Shown here in pieces: positions 36,876-46,391 of a stretch of 64,000 nt of DNA. The notes beneath the pieces were generated by a model that saw nothing but the letters and a program-made list of their open reading frames with translations, did not search any database and was not told the DNA's origin. The stretch lies in the NCBI GenBank assembly GCA_947486785.1, contig CANKUU010000007.1:1-64000 (forward strand). The letters are read 5' to 3'. Both the position numbers and the translations under genes were made by a program. Position 1 is the first letter of the stretch, and every line of letters starts with the position of its first letter. The DNA is from an uncultured Flavobacteriaceae bacterium (GTDB taxonomy: Bacteria; Bacteroidota; Bacteroidia; Flavobacteriales; Flavobacteriaceae).

Positions 36876-38546
36876 ATGAAGAAGAAAAATACCTTGTCTT
36901 TGCAAATATTTTTTTTAATTGCTTTAGGAATATTTAGCGTTTCTGGACAAAAAAAAATAAAAAGTAATGTAAACAATAGTCTTGAGTCCTCGCCCAAATT
37001 AGTAGTTGGTATTATCGTAGATCAAATGCGATACGATTATATTAGTCGGTTTTGGAATCATTTTGACGATGGCGGTTTTAAGCGATTGGTTAATGATGGT
37101 TTCAATTGTAAAAACAATCATTTTAATTATGCGCCAACTAGCACAGGGCCTGGGCATACCTCTGTCTATACAGGTACTACACCAGCAACGCATGGTATTA
37201 TCGGTAATAATTGGTATGATAAGGAGGAGAATGCTGAGGTATATTGTGCCTTTGATGATAGTTATATTTCTGTAGGAACCACCTCTGATGCTGGAAAAAT
37301 GTCTCCTCATCGTATGAATGTGACAACTATAACCGATCAACTACGATTACACACGCAAATGCGGGGTAAAACCATTGCCGTTTCTTTAAAGGATAGAGGA
37401 GCTGTTTTGCCTGGTGGCCATACGGCTAACGCCGCATATTGGTTTCATGGGGCAGATGAAGGTAATTGGATTACAAGTTCGTACTACATGAATAAGCTTC
37501 CGAAATGGGTGGAAGATTTTAATTCTTCAAAAATTGCAGAAACCTATAAGAAACCTTGGACTACTTTAAAAAGTGTGAATTCTTATGTAGAAAGTGGTAG
37601 CGATAACAATCCTTATGAAGGCTTGTTAAAAGGTGAAAATACGCCAACCTTTCCGCATGATTTGCCGAAATTATGGGAGGATAATGGCAAATATAGTCTA
37701 CTTAAAGCTACGCCATTTGGTAATAGTATTACCGCAGATTTTGCAATTGCAGCTCTTAGTGGAGAGCGCTTAGGCAGCGATATGATTACAGATTTTTTAG
37801 CGGTTAGTTTTTCGAGTACTGATTATGTGGGTCATTTTTATGGTGTTAATTCTAAAGAGATTGAGGATACCTATATACGTTTAGATAAAGATTTAGAACG
37901 ATTGTTTAAAGCATTAGATAAAAAAGTTGGTAAAGGAAACTATACCGTGTTTCTTACCGCAGATCATGCGGCTATTAATGTACCCGCTTATTTGAATGAT
38001 AAAAAAATACCTGCCGGTTATATCGATTTAAAAGCTTTAAAAGCTAAGTTTAATGAATTTTTAGAGTATAAATTTGGCACAACAGATATTGTAAAAAATT
38101 TTTCTAATAACCAGTATTTTTTAGATCATAAAGTAATTAAAAATTTAGGAATAGATATTGCTGAGGCACAAGAAATTATAGCACAAGAGCTATTGAATTA
38201 TGAGGGTGTTGACCGTGTTTATACAGGGCAGCAGATGTGGAAGAATAACTATACGAATGGCATACCCTATATTTTACAGAATGGCTACAACCAAAAACGT
38301 TCTGGAGACGTTTTAATTGTTTTAAAACCTGGTGTAATTAGTTATGGCAAAACGGGTTCTACACATGGTTCGCCTCAGATTTATGACACCCATGTGCCCT
38401 TATTGTTTTATGGAAAAGGAATTCGTAGAGGAAGTACTTATGAAAGAACAGAAATACCAGATATAGCTCCGACAATGGCTGCTTTGTTGGGTATAGCTTT
38501 TCCAAATGGCACAACTGGTAAGCCTATTGCTGAGGTATTAGAATAA
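36876..38546 (+). CDS. Alkaline phosphatase family protein, PafA-like
   Basis: 556 residues with an N-terminal signal peptide (FFLIALGIFSVSGQ). The metal/nucleophile region is VDQMRYDYISRF, then PTSTGPGHTSVYTG with Thr90 at the nucleophile position, GIIGNNWYD with the Asn, and SLKDRGAV supplying the Lys172/Arg174 pair seen in PafA-type enzymes. Late metal ligands are in STDYVGHFYG, TADHAA and STHGSP. This secreted phosphatase would release inorganic phosphate from organic phosphomonoesters. murI follows 8 bp downstream. Confidence 0.9.
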   Translation: MKKKNTLSLQIFFLIALGIFSVSGQKKIKSNVNNSLESSPKLVVGIIVDQMRYDYISRFWNHFDDGGFKRLVNDGFNCKNNHFNYAPTSTGPGHTSVYTGTTPATHGIIGNNWYDKEENAEVYCAFDDSYISVGTTSDAGKMSPHRMNVTTITDQLRLHTQMRGKTIAVSLKDRGAVLPGGHTANAAYWFHGADEGNWITSSYYMNKLPKWVEDFNSSKIAETYKKPWTTLKSVNSYVESGSDNNPYEGLLKGENTPTFPHDLPKLWEDNGKYSLLKATPFGNSITADFAIAALSGERLGSDMITDFLAVSFSSTDYVGHFYGVNSKEIEDTYIRLDKDLERLFKALDKKVGKGNYTVFLTADHAAINVPAYLNDKKIPAGYIDLKALKAKFNEFLEYKFGTTDIVKNFSNNQYFLDHKVIKNLGIDIAEAQEIIAQELLNYEGVDRVYTGQQMWKNNYTNGIPYILQNGYNQKRSGDVLIVLKPGVISYGKTGSTHGSPQIYDTHVPLLFYGKGIRRGSTYERTEIPDIAPTMAALLGIAFPNGTTGKPIAEVLE

Positions 38547-38554
38547 TTAGAGGT

Positions 38555-39343
38555 ATGAATAATCGCCCTATTGGTATTTTTGATTCTGGAGTAGGAGGAA
38601 CTTCAGTTTGGAGAGAAATCAACAAAATGATGCCCTTAGAAAATACCATATACCTAGCCGATAGTATAAATGCACCCTACGGCGAAAAATCTCAAAATGA
38701 AATTTTACAACTAAGCATTAAAAATACAGAGCTTCTTATTGCTAAGAAATGTAAATTAATTGTAGTTGCTTGTAATACAGCTACTACTAACGCTATCGCA
38801 TACCTTCGACAGCACTATGATATACAGTTTATTGGTATTGAGCCAGCCATTAAGCCTGCAGCATTATATTCAAAATCAAGAAAAGTAGGGGTGCTAGCTA
38901 CAAAAGGAACTTTAGCAAGTAGTCTTTTTCATAGTACTTCCGAAAATCATGCGGCAGGTATTGAGATTTTTGAGCAGGAGGGCAAAGGTCTTGTTACATT
39001 AATAGAGCAGGGAGACGCTAGAGCAAATTTCACAAAACAAATACTTTTAAAATACCTTAAGCCTATGCTTGAACAGGGTATTGATTATTTGGTTTTGGGT
39101 TGCACACATTACCCTTATTTAATTCCTGTATTAGAAGAAATTCTTCCTAAGCACGTCGTTATTATTGATTCTGGCAAAGCCGTTGCAAAACAAACTAAAG
39201 CCATTTTAAACAGGTATAATCTCATTAATACGAAAAATGCCTCTAAAAACCACCAATTTTTTACGAATTCAAACGTTGAAATTTTAAAAAGTTTTTTAGT
39301 GCCAGAACAACAACAAAGCCAAATTAAATACCTCTCGTTTTAG
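38555..39343 (+). CDS. murI: Glutamate racemase
   Basis: 262 residues. It provides D-glutamate for peptidoglycan. The N-terminal GIFDSGVGGTSVWREI, the first catalytic Cys73 in VVACNTATTNA and the second near 183 in VLGCTHYPYL are all present. It follows the phosphatase gene at 8 bp and is probably co-transcribed. The 370 bp downstream look non-coding. Confidence 0.95.
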   Translation: MNNRPIGIFDSGVGGTSVWREINKMMPLENTIYLADSINAPYGEKSQNEILQLSIKNTELLIAKKCKLIVVACNTATTNAIAYLRQHYDIQFIGIEPAIKPAALYSKSRKVGVLATKGTLASSLFHSTSENHAAGIEIFEQEGKGLVTLIEQGDARANFTKQILLKYLKPMLEQGIDYLVLGCTHYPYLIPVLEEILPKHVVIIDSGKAVAKQTKAILNRYNLINTKNASKNHQFFTNSNVEILKSFLVPEQQQSQIKYLSF

Positions 39344-39713
39344 CAACTTTTACTTAAAATAGATTTTAGCAAGCAAAGTAAAATTAAAAGAGAAATTTGT
39401 TTGTGATACTTTATTTAACCCGTAATTATTTCGTGTTTCTTAGACTTAAAATTTTTTACGTTTTAAAATTGAAAATGCATTTTTTTGTGCAGCTTTCATT
39501 CGATATGTAAATCTTTTCAGCTTTATTTATTTGGTTGTTTTCTTGAAATATTCTTCAAGCTCAGTTTCATAGCAATTAAGACAGTTAAATGAAGTTGTGA
39601 TAGATAAATTTCTTGAAATAGGGTGTGAAAATATTTTAATTAAAACGATACATTTTTATTAAAACAAACACAACTGAATTAAAGGGGTTTACCTCGATGC
39701 TTGTTCTTTAAAA
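39344..39713. other. Intergenic region between convergent murI and folA
   Basis: 370 bp. A minus-strand frame near 39540-39630 reads ITTSFNCLNCYETELEEY, a Cys-x2-Cys-like stretch that could be the trace of a small lost gene, but nothing else supports it. No terminator hairpin is obvious. Confidence 0.4.
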
Positions 39714-40220
39714 TTACGGATTATTTTCTCGCTTAACATAGCTTAAATATGTAAAAGCATATAAATGTTTCTCGTCTTTTGGGTGGTACTGCTCGCTAAT
39801 GAGTTTCCAATTTTTTAAATTTATGTCTGGAAAAAAAGTATCTGCTTCAAATTCTTTGTGAACCCTAGTGAGCTCTATACGGTTTGCATATTTTTCGCTC
39901 TGTCTGTAAATTTCTCCTCCTCCAATAATGTAAGATACGGCATCATTTTTTACCAACTCTAAAGCAGCTTCAATAGAGTGTACAACTGTACAATTGTCAA
40001 ATTCTACCCTATAGTCTTTGTCACGCGTAATAATAATGTGTAATCGTTTAGGTAAAGGTTTAGGAAAACTTTCGAAAGTTTTACGCCCCATTATAATTTG
40101 ATGTCCCGTGGTTAGCTTTTTAAAACGTTTAAAATCATCAGGCAGATGCCATAGTAAATCGTTGTCTTTTCCTAAGGCGTTATTTTTTGCAGCAGCAGCT
40201 ATTAATACAATACTTTTCAC
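39714..40220 (-). CDS. folA: Dihydrofolate reductase
   Basis: 168 residues. It regenerates tetrahydrofolate with NADPH. Typical features are the N-terminal LIAAAAKNNALGKDNDLLWHLPDD (seen as LGKDNDLLWHLP), FKRFKKLTTGHQIIMGRKTFES, the IIGGGEIYRQ cofactor segment and a C-terminal EFEADTFFPDI. It serves the thymidylate synthase encoded 2 kb away at 42.2 kb. Stand-alone gene. Confidence 0.95.
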   Translation of the reverse strand: MKSIVLIAAAAKNNALGKDNDLLWHLPDDFKRFKKLTTGHQIIMGRKTFESFPKPLPKRLHIIITRDKDYRVEFDNCTVVHSIEAALELVKNDAVSYIIGGGEIYRQSEKYANRIELTRVHKEFEADTFFPDINLKNWKLISEQYHPKDEKHLYAFTYLSYVKRENNP

Positions 40221-40396
40221 GAAATTTATTTATAGGTTTAAAATAGATTAATTCTAATTCTTACCAAAGAAGGTCTGATTTTTTCGAAGGTACTATTTAT
40301 TAGTTAACCATAAAACAGCGCAATTAATTGTTATGTGGTTTAAGATTGTTTTTTAGTTTTATAACTTTATAATGCCTTAATAATTTAAAGTAAACT

Positions 40397-41482
40397 ATGG
40401 AAAAAGTAAGAAAGCAGTTCGCCGTATTAAAACAATCCATTTATGTAAATACGCCTGTTTTTGGTCCCTTTTACGATAGTTTATTGCGTTGGCGGCAAGA
40501 GCATGATCTTGAATTTTTATTAAAAGCTAGCGATATGCGAACAAATAGCTTAGCAACTATTTCGGATACCAGAACAATGGTGGGTAAGTTCTTCGGATGT
40601 AAAAGAGAAAATGTAGCGCTTTTAAATAATTTTTCTACAGGTTTAAATATGCTGTTAGAAGGGCTTGATAAATCTGAAAGAATACTCTTATTAGAAAATG
40701 ACTATCCCTCAGTTCATTGGCCTTTTCATAGTAGAGGTTTTGAAATTTTTTATGCTACAATTGATGAAAACTTAGAAGATAATATTCGAACAGCAATTAG
40801 AAGTAAAAATATATCTGTTTTAGCCCTTAGCGTTGTACAATGGCAAAGTGGTATAAAAATAGATTTAAATTTCTTAAAAGCGTTGAAAAATGAATTTTCA
40901 AATTTGATAATTATTGGTGATGGAACCCAGTTTTTAGGCACTACAAATTTCGATTTTGAGTCATCTGCTTTTGATGTTCTAGGGGCAAGCGCCTACAAAT
41001 GGTTGTTGGCGGGGTACGGAAGTGGACTTATGTTATTTAAAGAGCGTGTTAAAAATAGATGCCAATTACGAACTATTGGTTTTAATGCCGCAAATGCAGT
41101 ACCTGATAAAAAGAATAATATTCGTTTTGCTAGGCTGTTTGAGCCAGGTCATTTATCGAGCCTAAATTTTGGAAGTTTAAGGTTTTCATTACTCTTTCTT
41201 GAAAAAGTAGGGAAGGATAAAATTCAAGCGCACAACCAAAACTTATCAAAAATAGCAAAGAATGAGTTTGCTAAACTTAATCTTTTAGATAAGCGCGTTC
41301 AACTTAGAGAAAAACATAGTACCATCTTTAATATTAAAGGTACTCATTCATTATTTCAACATCTAATAGAAAATAAAGTAGTTTGTGCGCAAAGAGGGGA
41401 CGGCATACGTTTGGGTTTTCATTTTTATAATACTGAAAATGAGATTATTGAAATTATACGAATTATAAAAAAAGTAGTATAG
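40397..41482 (+). CDS. Aminotransferase class V family protein
   Basis: 361 residues. A PLP fold type I enzyme of the cysteine desulfurase/selenocysteine lyase superfamily. Recognisable parts are YVNTPVFGPFYDSLL at the N-terminus, LLNNFSTGLNMLLEG, the cofactor Asp in IIGDGTQFLGT and the Schiff-base Lys in GASAYKWLLAGYGSG. No active-site Cys loop typical of true desulfurases is evident, so the substrate is unknown. It stands alone, not with Suf or Isc genes. Confidence 0.82.
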   Translation: MEKVRKQFAVLKQSIYVNTPVFGPFYDSLLRWRQEHDLEFLLKASDMRTNSLATISDTRTMVGKFFGCKRENVALLNNFSTGLNMLLEGLDKSERILLLENDYPSVHWPFHSRGFEIFYATIDENLEDNIRTAIRSKNISVLALSVVQWQSGIKIDLNFLKALKNEFSNLIIIGDGTQFLGTTNFDFESSAFDVLGASAYKWLLAGYGSGLMLFKERVKNRCQLRTIGFNAANAVPDKKNNIRFARLFEPGHLSSLNFGSLRFSLLFLEKVGKDKIQAHNQNLSKIAKNEFAKLNLLDKRVQLREKHSTIFNIKGTHSLFQHLIENKVVCAQRGDGIRLGFHFYNTENEIIEIIRIIKKVV

Positions 41483-41600
41483 AATTTTGTTATTAAGAAT
41501 TTGAACTCCATTTTTTTGAGAAGATTAAGTCTTTTCTGTCATGAAATTACGAAAATAATAAAAATGGTCTTATATGTTGTAAATGAGGTAGTTAATGCTT

Positions 41601-41608
41601 TAAATTTG
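41601..41608 (+). promoter_or_regulatory. Putative promoter box for the glycogen-binding-domain gene
   Basis: TAAATTTG matches TAnnTTTG; a TTG at 41577-41579 lies about 21 bases upstream. The ATG follows 46 bp later. Confidence 0.5.
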
Positions 41609-41654
41609 CAGTTCAGTTCTAAACGAGCTTCTTAAAAATTAAAATAGTAATATC

Positions 41655-41954
41655 ATGGCAATAGCAAAACAGTATTTAAAATCAAAACCAGTTTGTAAAG
41701 TTACTTTTACAGTACCGGCAGAGGATGCTAAAAAAGTAGCGGTTGTTGGCGATTTCAATAATTGGAAAGCTAACAAAGAAAGCGCTTTAAAAAAGTTGAA
41801 AAATGGAAATTTTAAAGGAACTTTAGCGCTTCCTAAAGAATCAACTTTCGAATTCAAGTATCTTATCGATGGTAATTATGTAAACGATGATCAAGCAGAT
41901 CGCTATCAATGGAATGAATTTGCAGGTTCAGAAAACGCAGTTTTAGAATTGTAG
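41655..41954 (+). CDS. Small isoamylase early set (glycogen-binding) domain protein
   Basis: 99 residues forming one E-set/CBM48-like domain: CKVTFTVPAEDAKKVAVVGDFNNWK, then LKKLKNGNFKGTLALPKES, FEFKYLIDGNYVNDDQADRY and a final NAVLEL strand (pieces quoted: VAVVGDFNNWK, FEFKYLIDG, ADRYQWNEF). Such domains bind alpha-glucan in glycogen enzymes or AMPK beta; as a free-standing protein its role is unknown. It has its own promoter box and a strong terminator, so it is probably well expressed. Confidence 0.85.
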   Translation: MAIAKQYLKSKPVCKVTFTVPAEDAKKVAVVGDFNNWKANKESALKKLKNGNFKGTLALPKESTFEFKYLIDGNYVNDDQADRYQWNEFAGSENAVLEL

Positions 41955-41973
41955 ATTTAATAAGTACTATTAA

Positions 41974-42010
41974 AAAAAAGCCAGCATGATGTTTCATGCT
42001 GGCTTTTTTT
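41974..42010 (+). terminator. Terminator after the glycogen-binding-domain gene
   Basis: AAAGCCAGCATGA and TCATGCTGGCTTT form a perfect hairpin with a TGTT loop and long T-tail. Confidence 0.9.
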
Positions 42011-42242
42011 TGTTTCACTTTAAAATGACGTTTTTTGTAACGCAAATTCTAATCTATTGCTTTTCTTCTTGCTATCGAAAATCTATTTTAAAGGTTTTTT
42101 ACAAGTATTATAGTACTTCTAAAAAAAAGATTTTACATCAACAGATCTTCTTCGTTTTTTAGCACAGCAAGCATCAATTTTCTCTCCTTAAAATTAATTT
42201 AACTTATTTTTATTTAGCATCATGATAGATATAAAAGTTTTG

Positions 42243-43067
42243 CTAAACAGCAACAATACCTTTGATGTGGGGATGTGGATCATAATTAATCAATTCAAAA
42301 TCTTCAAACTTAAAGTCAAATATGTCTTTTACTTTAGAGTTGATTTGCATTTTTGGTAAGGGTCTACATTCGCGTTTAAGCTGTAACTCAACTTGATTGA
42401 TATGATTGTTGTAGATATGAGCATCACCAAAAGTATGAATGAATTCACCGGCTTCATAACCACAAACTTGTGCAATCATCATGGTAAATAAAGCATACGA
42501 AGCGATATTGAATGGCACGCCTAAAAAGATATCTGCACTACGTTGATACAGTTGGCACGATAGTTTGCCATTGGCAACATAAAACTGAAAAAATGCATGA
42601 CATGGGGGTAAAGCTACCTTTCCATTAGAAATGTTCTCATCAAATGATTTGGTAGTATCGGGCAGTACACTAGGGTTCCAAGCAGAGACCATCATACGAC
42701 GACTATTTGGGTTGTGCTTTAAAGAATGAATTACTTCTTTAATTTGGTCAATCTCATCATCGTTCCAGTTGCGCCATTGATGACCGTATACAGGGCCTAA
42801 ATCGCCATTTTCATTTGCCCAATCATTCCATATTCGAACGCCATTTTCCTGTAGGTATTTAACGTTGGTGTCTCCTTTTAAAAACCACAAAAGCTCATAA
42901 ATTATCGATTTTAAGTGTAGTTTTTTAGTGGTTACCATGGGAAATCCATCACTTAAATTAAAGCGCATTTGATAACCAAATACACTTATTGTTCCTGTTC
43001 CTGTACGATCACCTTTTTGGTTTCCTGTTGCAAGAACATGTTTTAAAAGGTCATGATATTGTTGCAT
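42243..43067 (-). CDS. thyA: Thymidylate synthase
   Basis: 274 residues from ATG 43067. It methylates dUMP with methylene-tetrahydrofolate. Folate/dUMP sites are [18 protein letters not shown] and [11 protein letters not shown]; the catalytic Cys is about 156 in [12 protein letters not shown], followed by [19 protein letters not shown]. The open frame continues 21 codons upstream to 43130 with a hydrophobic sequence that is not part of the family, so the inner start is used. The nucleoside transporter gene lies just upstream on the same strand. Confidence 0.95.
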   Translation of the reverse strand: MQQYHDLLKHVLATGNQKGDRTGTGTISVFGYQMRFNLSDGFPMVTTKKLHLKSIIYELLWFLKGDTNVKYLQENGVRIWNDWANENGDLGPVYGHQWRNWNDDEIDQIKEVIHSLKHNPNSRRMMVSAWNPSVLPDTTKSFDENISNGKVALPPCHAFFQFYVANGKLSCQLYQRSADIFLGVPFNIASYALFTMMIAQVCGYEAGEFIHTFGDAHIYNNHINQVELQLKRECRPLPKMQINSKVKDIFDFKFEDFELINYDPHPHIKGIVAV

Positions 43068-43159
43068 TTTAGTCTTTTCTGTGTAGCGTAAAAGTAAAAA
43101 AATGAATAGGGATAAACTTTTAAACCGCACTCATTTTATTAAAAGGTTATTAACGGTGA

Positions 43160-44599
43160 TTATCCTAAAATCATACCTGCAATTGTTGCGGAAAGTAACG
43201 ACGCTAATGAGCCTCCTAAAACAGCTTTTAAACCAAATTCAGAAAGTGTCTTACGTTGGCTGGGGGCTAATGAACCAATACCGCCGATTTGAATTCCAAT
43301 AGAAGCAAAGTTGGCAAACCCACAAAGCATATACGTTGCCATTATTATTGATTTGTTATAAACAAAATGCGGTGTATTTGCTATGTTTTTGAGCTCTGCT
43401 AATTGTATGTATCCTATAAACTCGCTAGCTGCTAATTTAATACCTAGTAGTTGTCCCATTAGCATAATATCTTCTTTGGCAATGCCAATGAGCCACATTA
43501 GCGGTGCAAATATAGTACCTAAAATAGCCTCGAGGGAGAATTTTTCATAGCTTGTATTTGACGCAATCCATTGATTTAGATGCGTTAATTCTCCTGTCCA
43601 ATTTAAAATACCATTAACCATAGCAATAATTGCTACGAATACCAATAACATAGCGCCTACATTAACCGCAAGTTTTAAGCCTTCAGTAGTTCCGTTTGCA
43701 ACGGCATCTAAAATATTTGAACCTATTTTTTCTGAAGAAACACTTACATCTGTGTTCACTTCTTCTGTTTGTGGATATAACATTTTTGAGATAACAATTG
43801 CGCCAGGTGCTGCCATCACAGATGCGGCTAAAAGATGCTTAGCAAAAACGAGCTGTAGCGCTTTATCCTCTCCGCCTAAAAAACCTATATATGCGGCCAA
43901 AACGGCACCTGCAACTGTAGCCATACCTCCAATCATTACCAGCATCATTTCTGATTTTGTCATTTTTTCGAGGTATGCTTTAATAAGCAAAGGCGCTTCG
44001 GTCTGACCTAAAAAAATATTACCTGCTACCGATAAACTTTCGGCCCCTGAAATACCTAGGCTTTTTGAGAGTAACCAAGCAAGTCCTTTAACCACTTTTT
44101 GAATAACTCCTAAGTAATAAAGTAATGAGGTTAGTGCAGAAAAAAAGATAATAGTAGGTAAAACCTGAAAAGCGAAAATGTATCCAAATGTACCTGTATC
44201 AACCACTAAACCCTCAAAAAGAAACTTACTGCCTGCTTTTGTATACTCTAAAATACTTATGAAAATTGTTCCTATATTTTCAAAAATCAGCTGAATGAAT
44301 TTTACTTTTAATACGCCAATTGCTATAATTAGCTGCAAGCCTAGGCCTATGGCAACTGTTCGCCAGTTAATGGCAGATCTGTTAGCACTAAACAAAAAAG
44401 CGATAAGAAGAAGCGAAATCATACCAACTAATCCTCTCCAAATACTGTTTATAGTGAAGCCTTGATTGGGAATTAATTTTTCACTTTCATTTACTACTGT
44501 ACTCTCAATTGCAGGTGTAAGAACAGAGTTAGCTTCTTGGGCCATCGAGGGGAAAACCAAACAAAATGCAAGTAATAAAAGCCATAGTTTGGTTTTCAT
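43160..44599 (-). CDS. Concentrative nucleoside transporter, NupC family
   Basis: 479 residues. A signal-like N-terminal helix (LLLLAFCLVFPSMAQ) precedes a periplasmic stretch and then the CNT core: GVLKVKFIQLIFENIG, then FQVLPTIIFFSALTSLLYYLGV, SLGISGAESLSVAGNIFLGQTEAP, MATVAGAVLAAYIGFLG, and the C-terminal CGFANFASIGIQIGGIGSLAP. Some pieces are shortened here: NIFLGQTEAP, FANFASIGIQIGG. It imports nucleosides with Na+ or H+. It fits with thyA and cdd in pyrimidine salvage. An extra N-terminal export signal is common in Bacteroidota members. Confidence 0.92.
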   Translation of the reverse strand: MKTKLWLLLLAFCLVFPSMAQEANSVLTPAIESTVVNESEKLIPNQGFTINSIWRGLVGMISLLLIAFLFSANRSAINWRTVAIGLGLQLIIAIGVLKVKFIQLIFENIGTIFISILEYTKAGSKFLFEGLVVDTGTFGYIFAFQVLPTIIFFSALTSLLYYLGVIQKVVKGLAWLLSKSLGISGAESLSVAGNIFLGQTEAPLLIKAYLEKMTKSEMMLVMIGGMATVAGAVLAAYIGFLGGEDKALQLVFAKHLLAASVMAAPGAIVISKMLYPQTEEVNTDVSVSSEKIGSNILDAVANGTTEGLKLAVNVGAMLLVFVAIIAMVNGILNWTGELTHLNQWIASNTSYEKFSLEAILGTIFAPLMWLIGIAKEDIMLMGQLLGIKLAASEFIGYIQLAELKNIANTPHFVYNKSIIMATYMLCGFANFASIGIQIGGIGSLAPSQRKTLSEFGLKAVLGGSLASLLSATIAGMILG

Positions 44600-44621
44600 A
44601 GTATACTGGCTTTTAAATTCG

Positions 44622-45251
44622 TTAGTTTCGTTTTGATATTTCGTCTCTTAATTTGGCTGCTTTTTCGTAGTCTTCGTTATTAACTGCTTTTTCAAGTTCT
44701 TTGTTGAGTTCGTCAATAGTTAATTCAGTATATCCATCAGAAGCGCCCTGTTCAATTTCTACCGTTGCTCCTTCTTGTAAAATTTCATCTACCATAATAC
44801 TATTGTCAAGATCTTCTTCATCTTTTTCTTTTGATGAAAATTTTAAGAAAATGCCAGCCTTATCTAAAATGGTTTTGTAAGTAAATATGGGTGCGTTAAA
44901 GCGCAGCGCTAGGGCTATAGCGTCACTCGTACGCGCATCAATTATTTCTTCTATTTTATCTCTTTCACAAATAATACTTGAATAAAAAACACCATCGACT
45001 AATTTGTGAATGATGACCTGTTTGATTACAATATCAAAACGATCTGAAAAATTTTTAAACAAATCATGGGTTAGTGGGCGTGGGGGTTTTATTTCTTTTT
45101 CTAGAGCGATAGCTATAGATTGGGCTTCAAAAGCTCCGATGACTATGGGAAGTTTGCGGTCACCCTCGACTTCATTCAAAATTAGGGCGTATGCACCATT
45201 TTGTGTTTGACTATAGGATATTCCTTTTATTTTTAACCGTACTAGACTCAT
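44622..45251 (-). CDS. Bifunctional nuclease family protein with UvrB/UvrC-like tail
   Basis: 209 residues. The N-terminal BFN (DUF151) domain has LPIVIGAFEAQSIAIALE and, later, ARTSDAIALALRFNAPIF, both hallmark segments. After an acidic linker the C-terminus carries a UVR-type helical pair (ELEKAVNNEDYEKAAKLRDE). Homologues were described as RNase/DNase-active or as plant immune regulators, but the role in this clade is not established. It lies between etfA and the nucleoside transporter. Confidence 0.87.
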   Translation of the reverse strand: MSLVRLKIKGISYSQTQNGAYALILNEVEGDRKLPIVIGAFEAQSIAIALEKEIKPPRPLTHDLFKNFSDRFDIVIKQVIIHKLVDGVFYSSIICERDKIEEIIDARTSDAIALALRFNAPIFTYKTILDKAGIFLKFSSKEKDEEDLDNSIMVDEILQEGATVEIEQGASDGYTELTIDELNKELEKAVNNEDYEKAAKLRDEISKRN

Positions 45252-45267
45252 AGTATCTTTTCAACTT

Positions 45268-45322
45268 AATAAGGGCTGTTCAAACAAAAAGGGATGACCA
45301 ACTTGATTGAACAGCCCTTATT
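45268..45322 (-). terminator. Perfect 16-bp inverted repeat after etfA, possible terminator
   Basis: Arms AATAAGGGCTGTTCAA (45268-45283) and TTGAACAGCCCTTATT (45307-45322) are perfect complements with a 23-nt spacer. They lie 24 bp after the etfA stop and 17 bp before the nuclease gene. No long T-run follows, so it could be a factor-assisted terminator, an mRNA-stabilising hairpin or a protein-binding site. Confidence 0.55.
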
Positions 45323-45345
45323 TAATTAGGGCAAATTAACAAAAT

Positions 45346-46332
45346 TTAAGCGTTTTGGGCTTTAAATTCTTTTAATTTTTCGATAAGCTGTGGTATTACC
45401 TCGAAGGCATCGCCAACAATGCCGTAATCTGCTACTTTAAAGAATGGTGCTTCAGGGTCTGTATTGATCACTACTTTTACTTTTGAAGAGCTAACGCCGG
45501 CTAAATGTTGAATTGCCCCTGAAATTCCGATTGCTATATATAAATTACTCGCTACAGGTTTTCCAGTTTGGCCTACGTGCTCGCCGTGGGGTCTCCATCC
45601 TAAGTCCGAAACTGGTTTAGAACAGGCTGTGGCTGCACCTAAAACCGCTGCAAGCTCTTCAATCATATTCCAATTTTCAGGTCCTTTCAAGCCACGCCCC
45701 CCAGAAACAACAATATCTGCATCGGCAATAGTGGCTTTGCCTACCACTTTGTCAATTTCAATAGATTTGGTTGAAAAATCAGACTCACTTAATGTGGGAT
45801 TGTAACTTTCAACAGTTGCTGTAGTCGGGTTTTCAATAACTCCAAAAGAGTTGTTAGATACACCAATTATTTTCAGGTCAGCGTTAATTTGAGTTTTGGC
45901 AAAACCTTTATTGCTAAAGGCGGTGCGTTTCACTATAAATGGTGCGATGCTCTCTGGGCCTTCGACAACATTTGGAACATAACCTGCGCCCAGTTTTCCC
46001 GCTACTAAGGGGGTAAGAAACTTTGTGTCGGTACTAGAGCTTACAACAACAACATTTGCATTTTCTTTTGAAACGGCTTGGCAAATTGCATTTGCGTAAG
46101 CCTTGGCATTAAAAATTTTTAAGGTGTCGTTTTCAATATTTAGAACTTTAGACACACCATATGCACCTAAACTTTCATTTTCCGCAGCGTTAAAAGATAT
46201 TGCTGTTACCGTTGTGTCTAATTGCTTTGCTACTGATGCAGCGTAGGAAGCAACCTCAAAGGCATTTTTTTTGAATTTTCCGTTTTCTGATTCTGTATAA
46301 ACTAATACTGGCATAAAATTATCAAATTTCAA
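45346..46332 (-). CDS. etfA: Electron transfer flavoprotein subunit alpha
   Basis: 328 residues. Partner of EtfB; it holds FAD and carries electrons from acyl-CoA dehydrogenases to the respiratory chain. The C-terminal FAD domain is clear: VVSGGRGLKGPENW, then AATACSKPVSDLGWRPHGEHVGQTGKPV (seen as SKPVSDLGW and EHVGQTGKPV), AIGISGAIQHLAG and INTDPEAPFFKVADYGIVGD (seen as DPEAPFFKVADYGIVGD). It follows etfB by 59 bp on the same strand. Likely substrate donor is the acyl-CoA dehydrogenase at 7.7 kb. Confidence 0.95.
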   Translation of the reverse strand: MKFDNFMPVLVYTESENGKFKKNAFEVASYAASVAKQLDTTVTAISFNAAENESLGAYGVSKVLNIENDTLKIFNAKAYANAICQAVSKENANVVVVSSSTDTKFLTPLVAGKLGAGYVPNVVEGPESIAPFIVKRTAFSNKGFAKTQINADLKIIGVSNNSFGVIENPTTATVESYNPTLSESDFSTKSIEIDKVVGKATIADADIVVSGGRGLKGPENWNMIEELAAVLGAATACSKPVSDLGWRPHGEHVGQTGKPVASNLYIAIGISGAIQHLAGVSSSKVKVVINTDPEAPFFKVADYGIVGDAFEVIPQLIEKLKEFKAQNA

Positions 46333-46391
46333 TTTTCAAAACTGATTTCGAGAAATAATTACGAAAAGTAATGCTGAAAATATTATTATTT

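Noticed and set aside
39540-39640. Cys-containing minus-strand peptide (ITTSFNCLNCYETELEEY) that could be a lost small zinc-ribbon gene
   Set aside because: Only one short segment is readable, without a start or a second conserved block; kept as a note in the intergenic entry.
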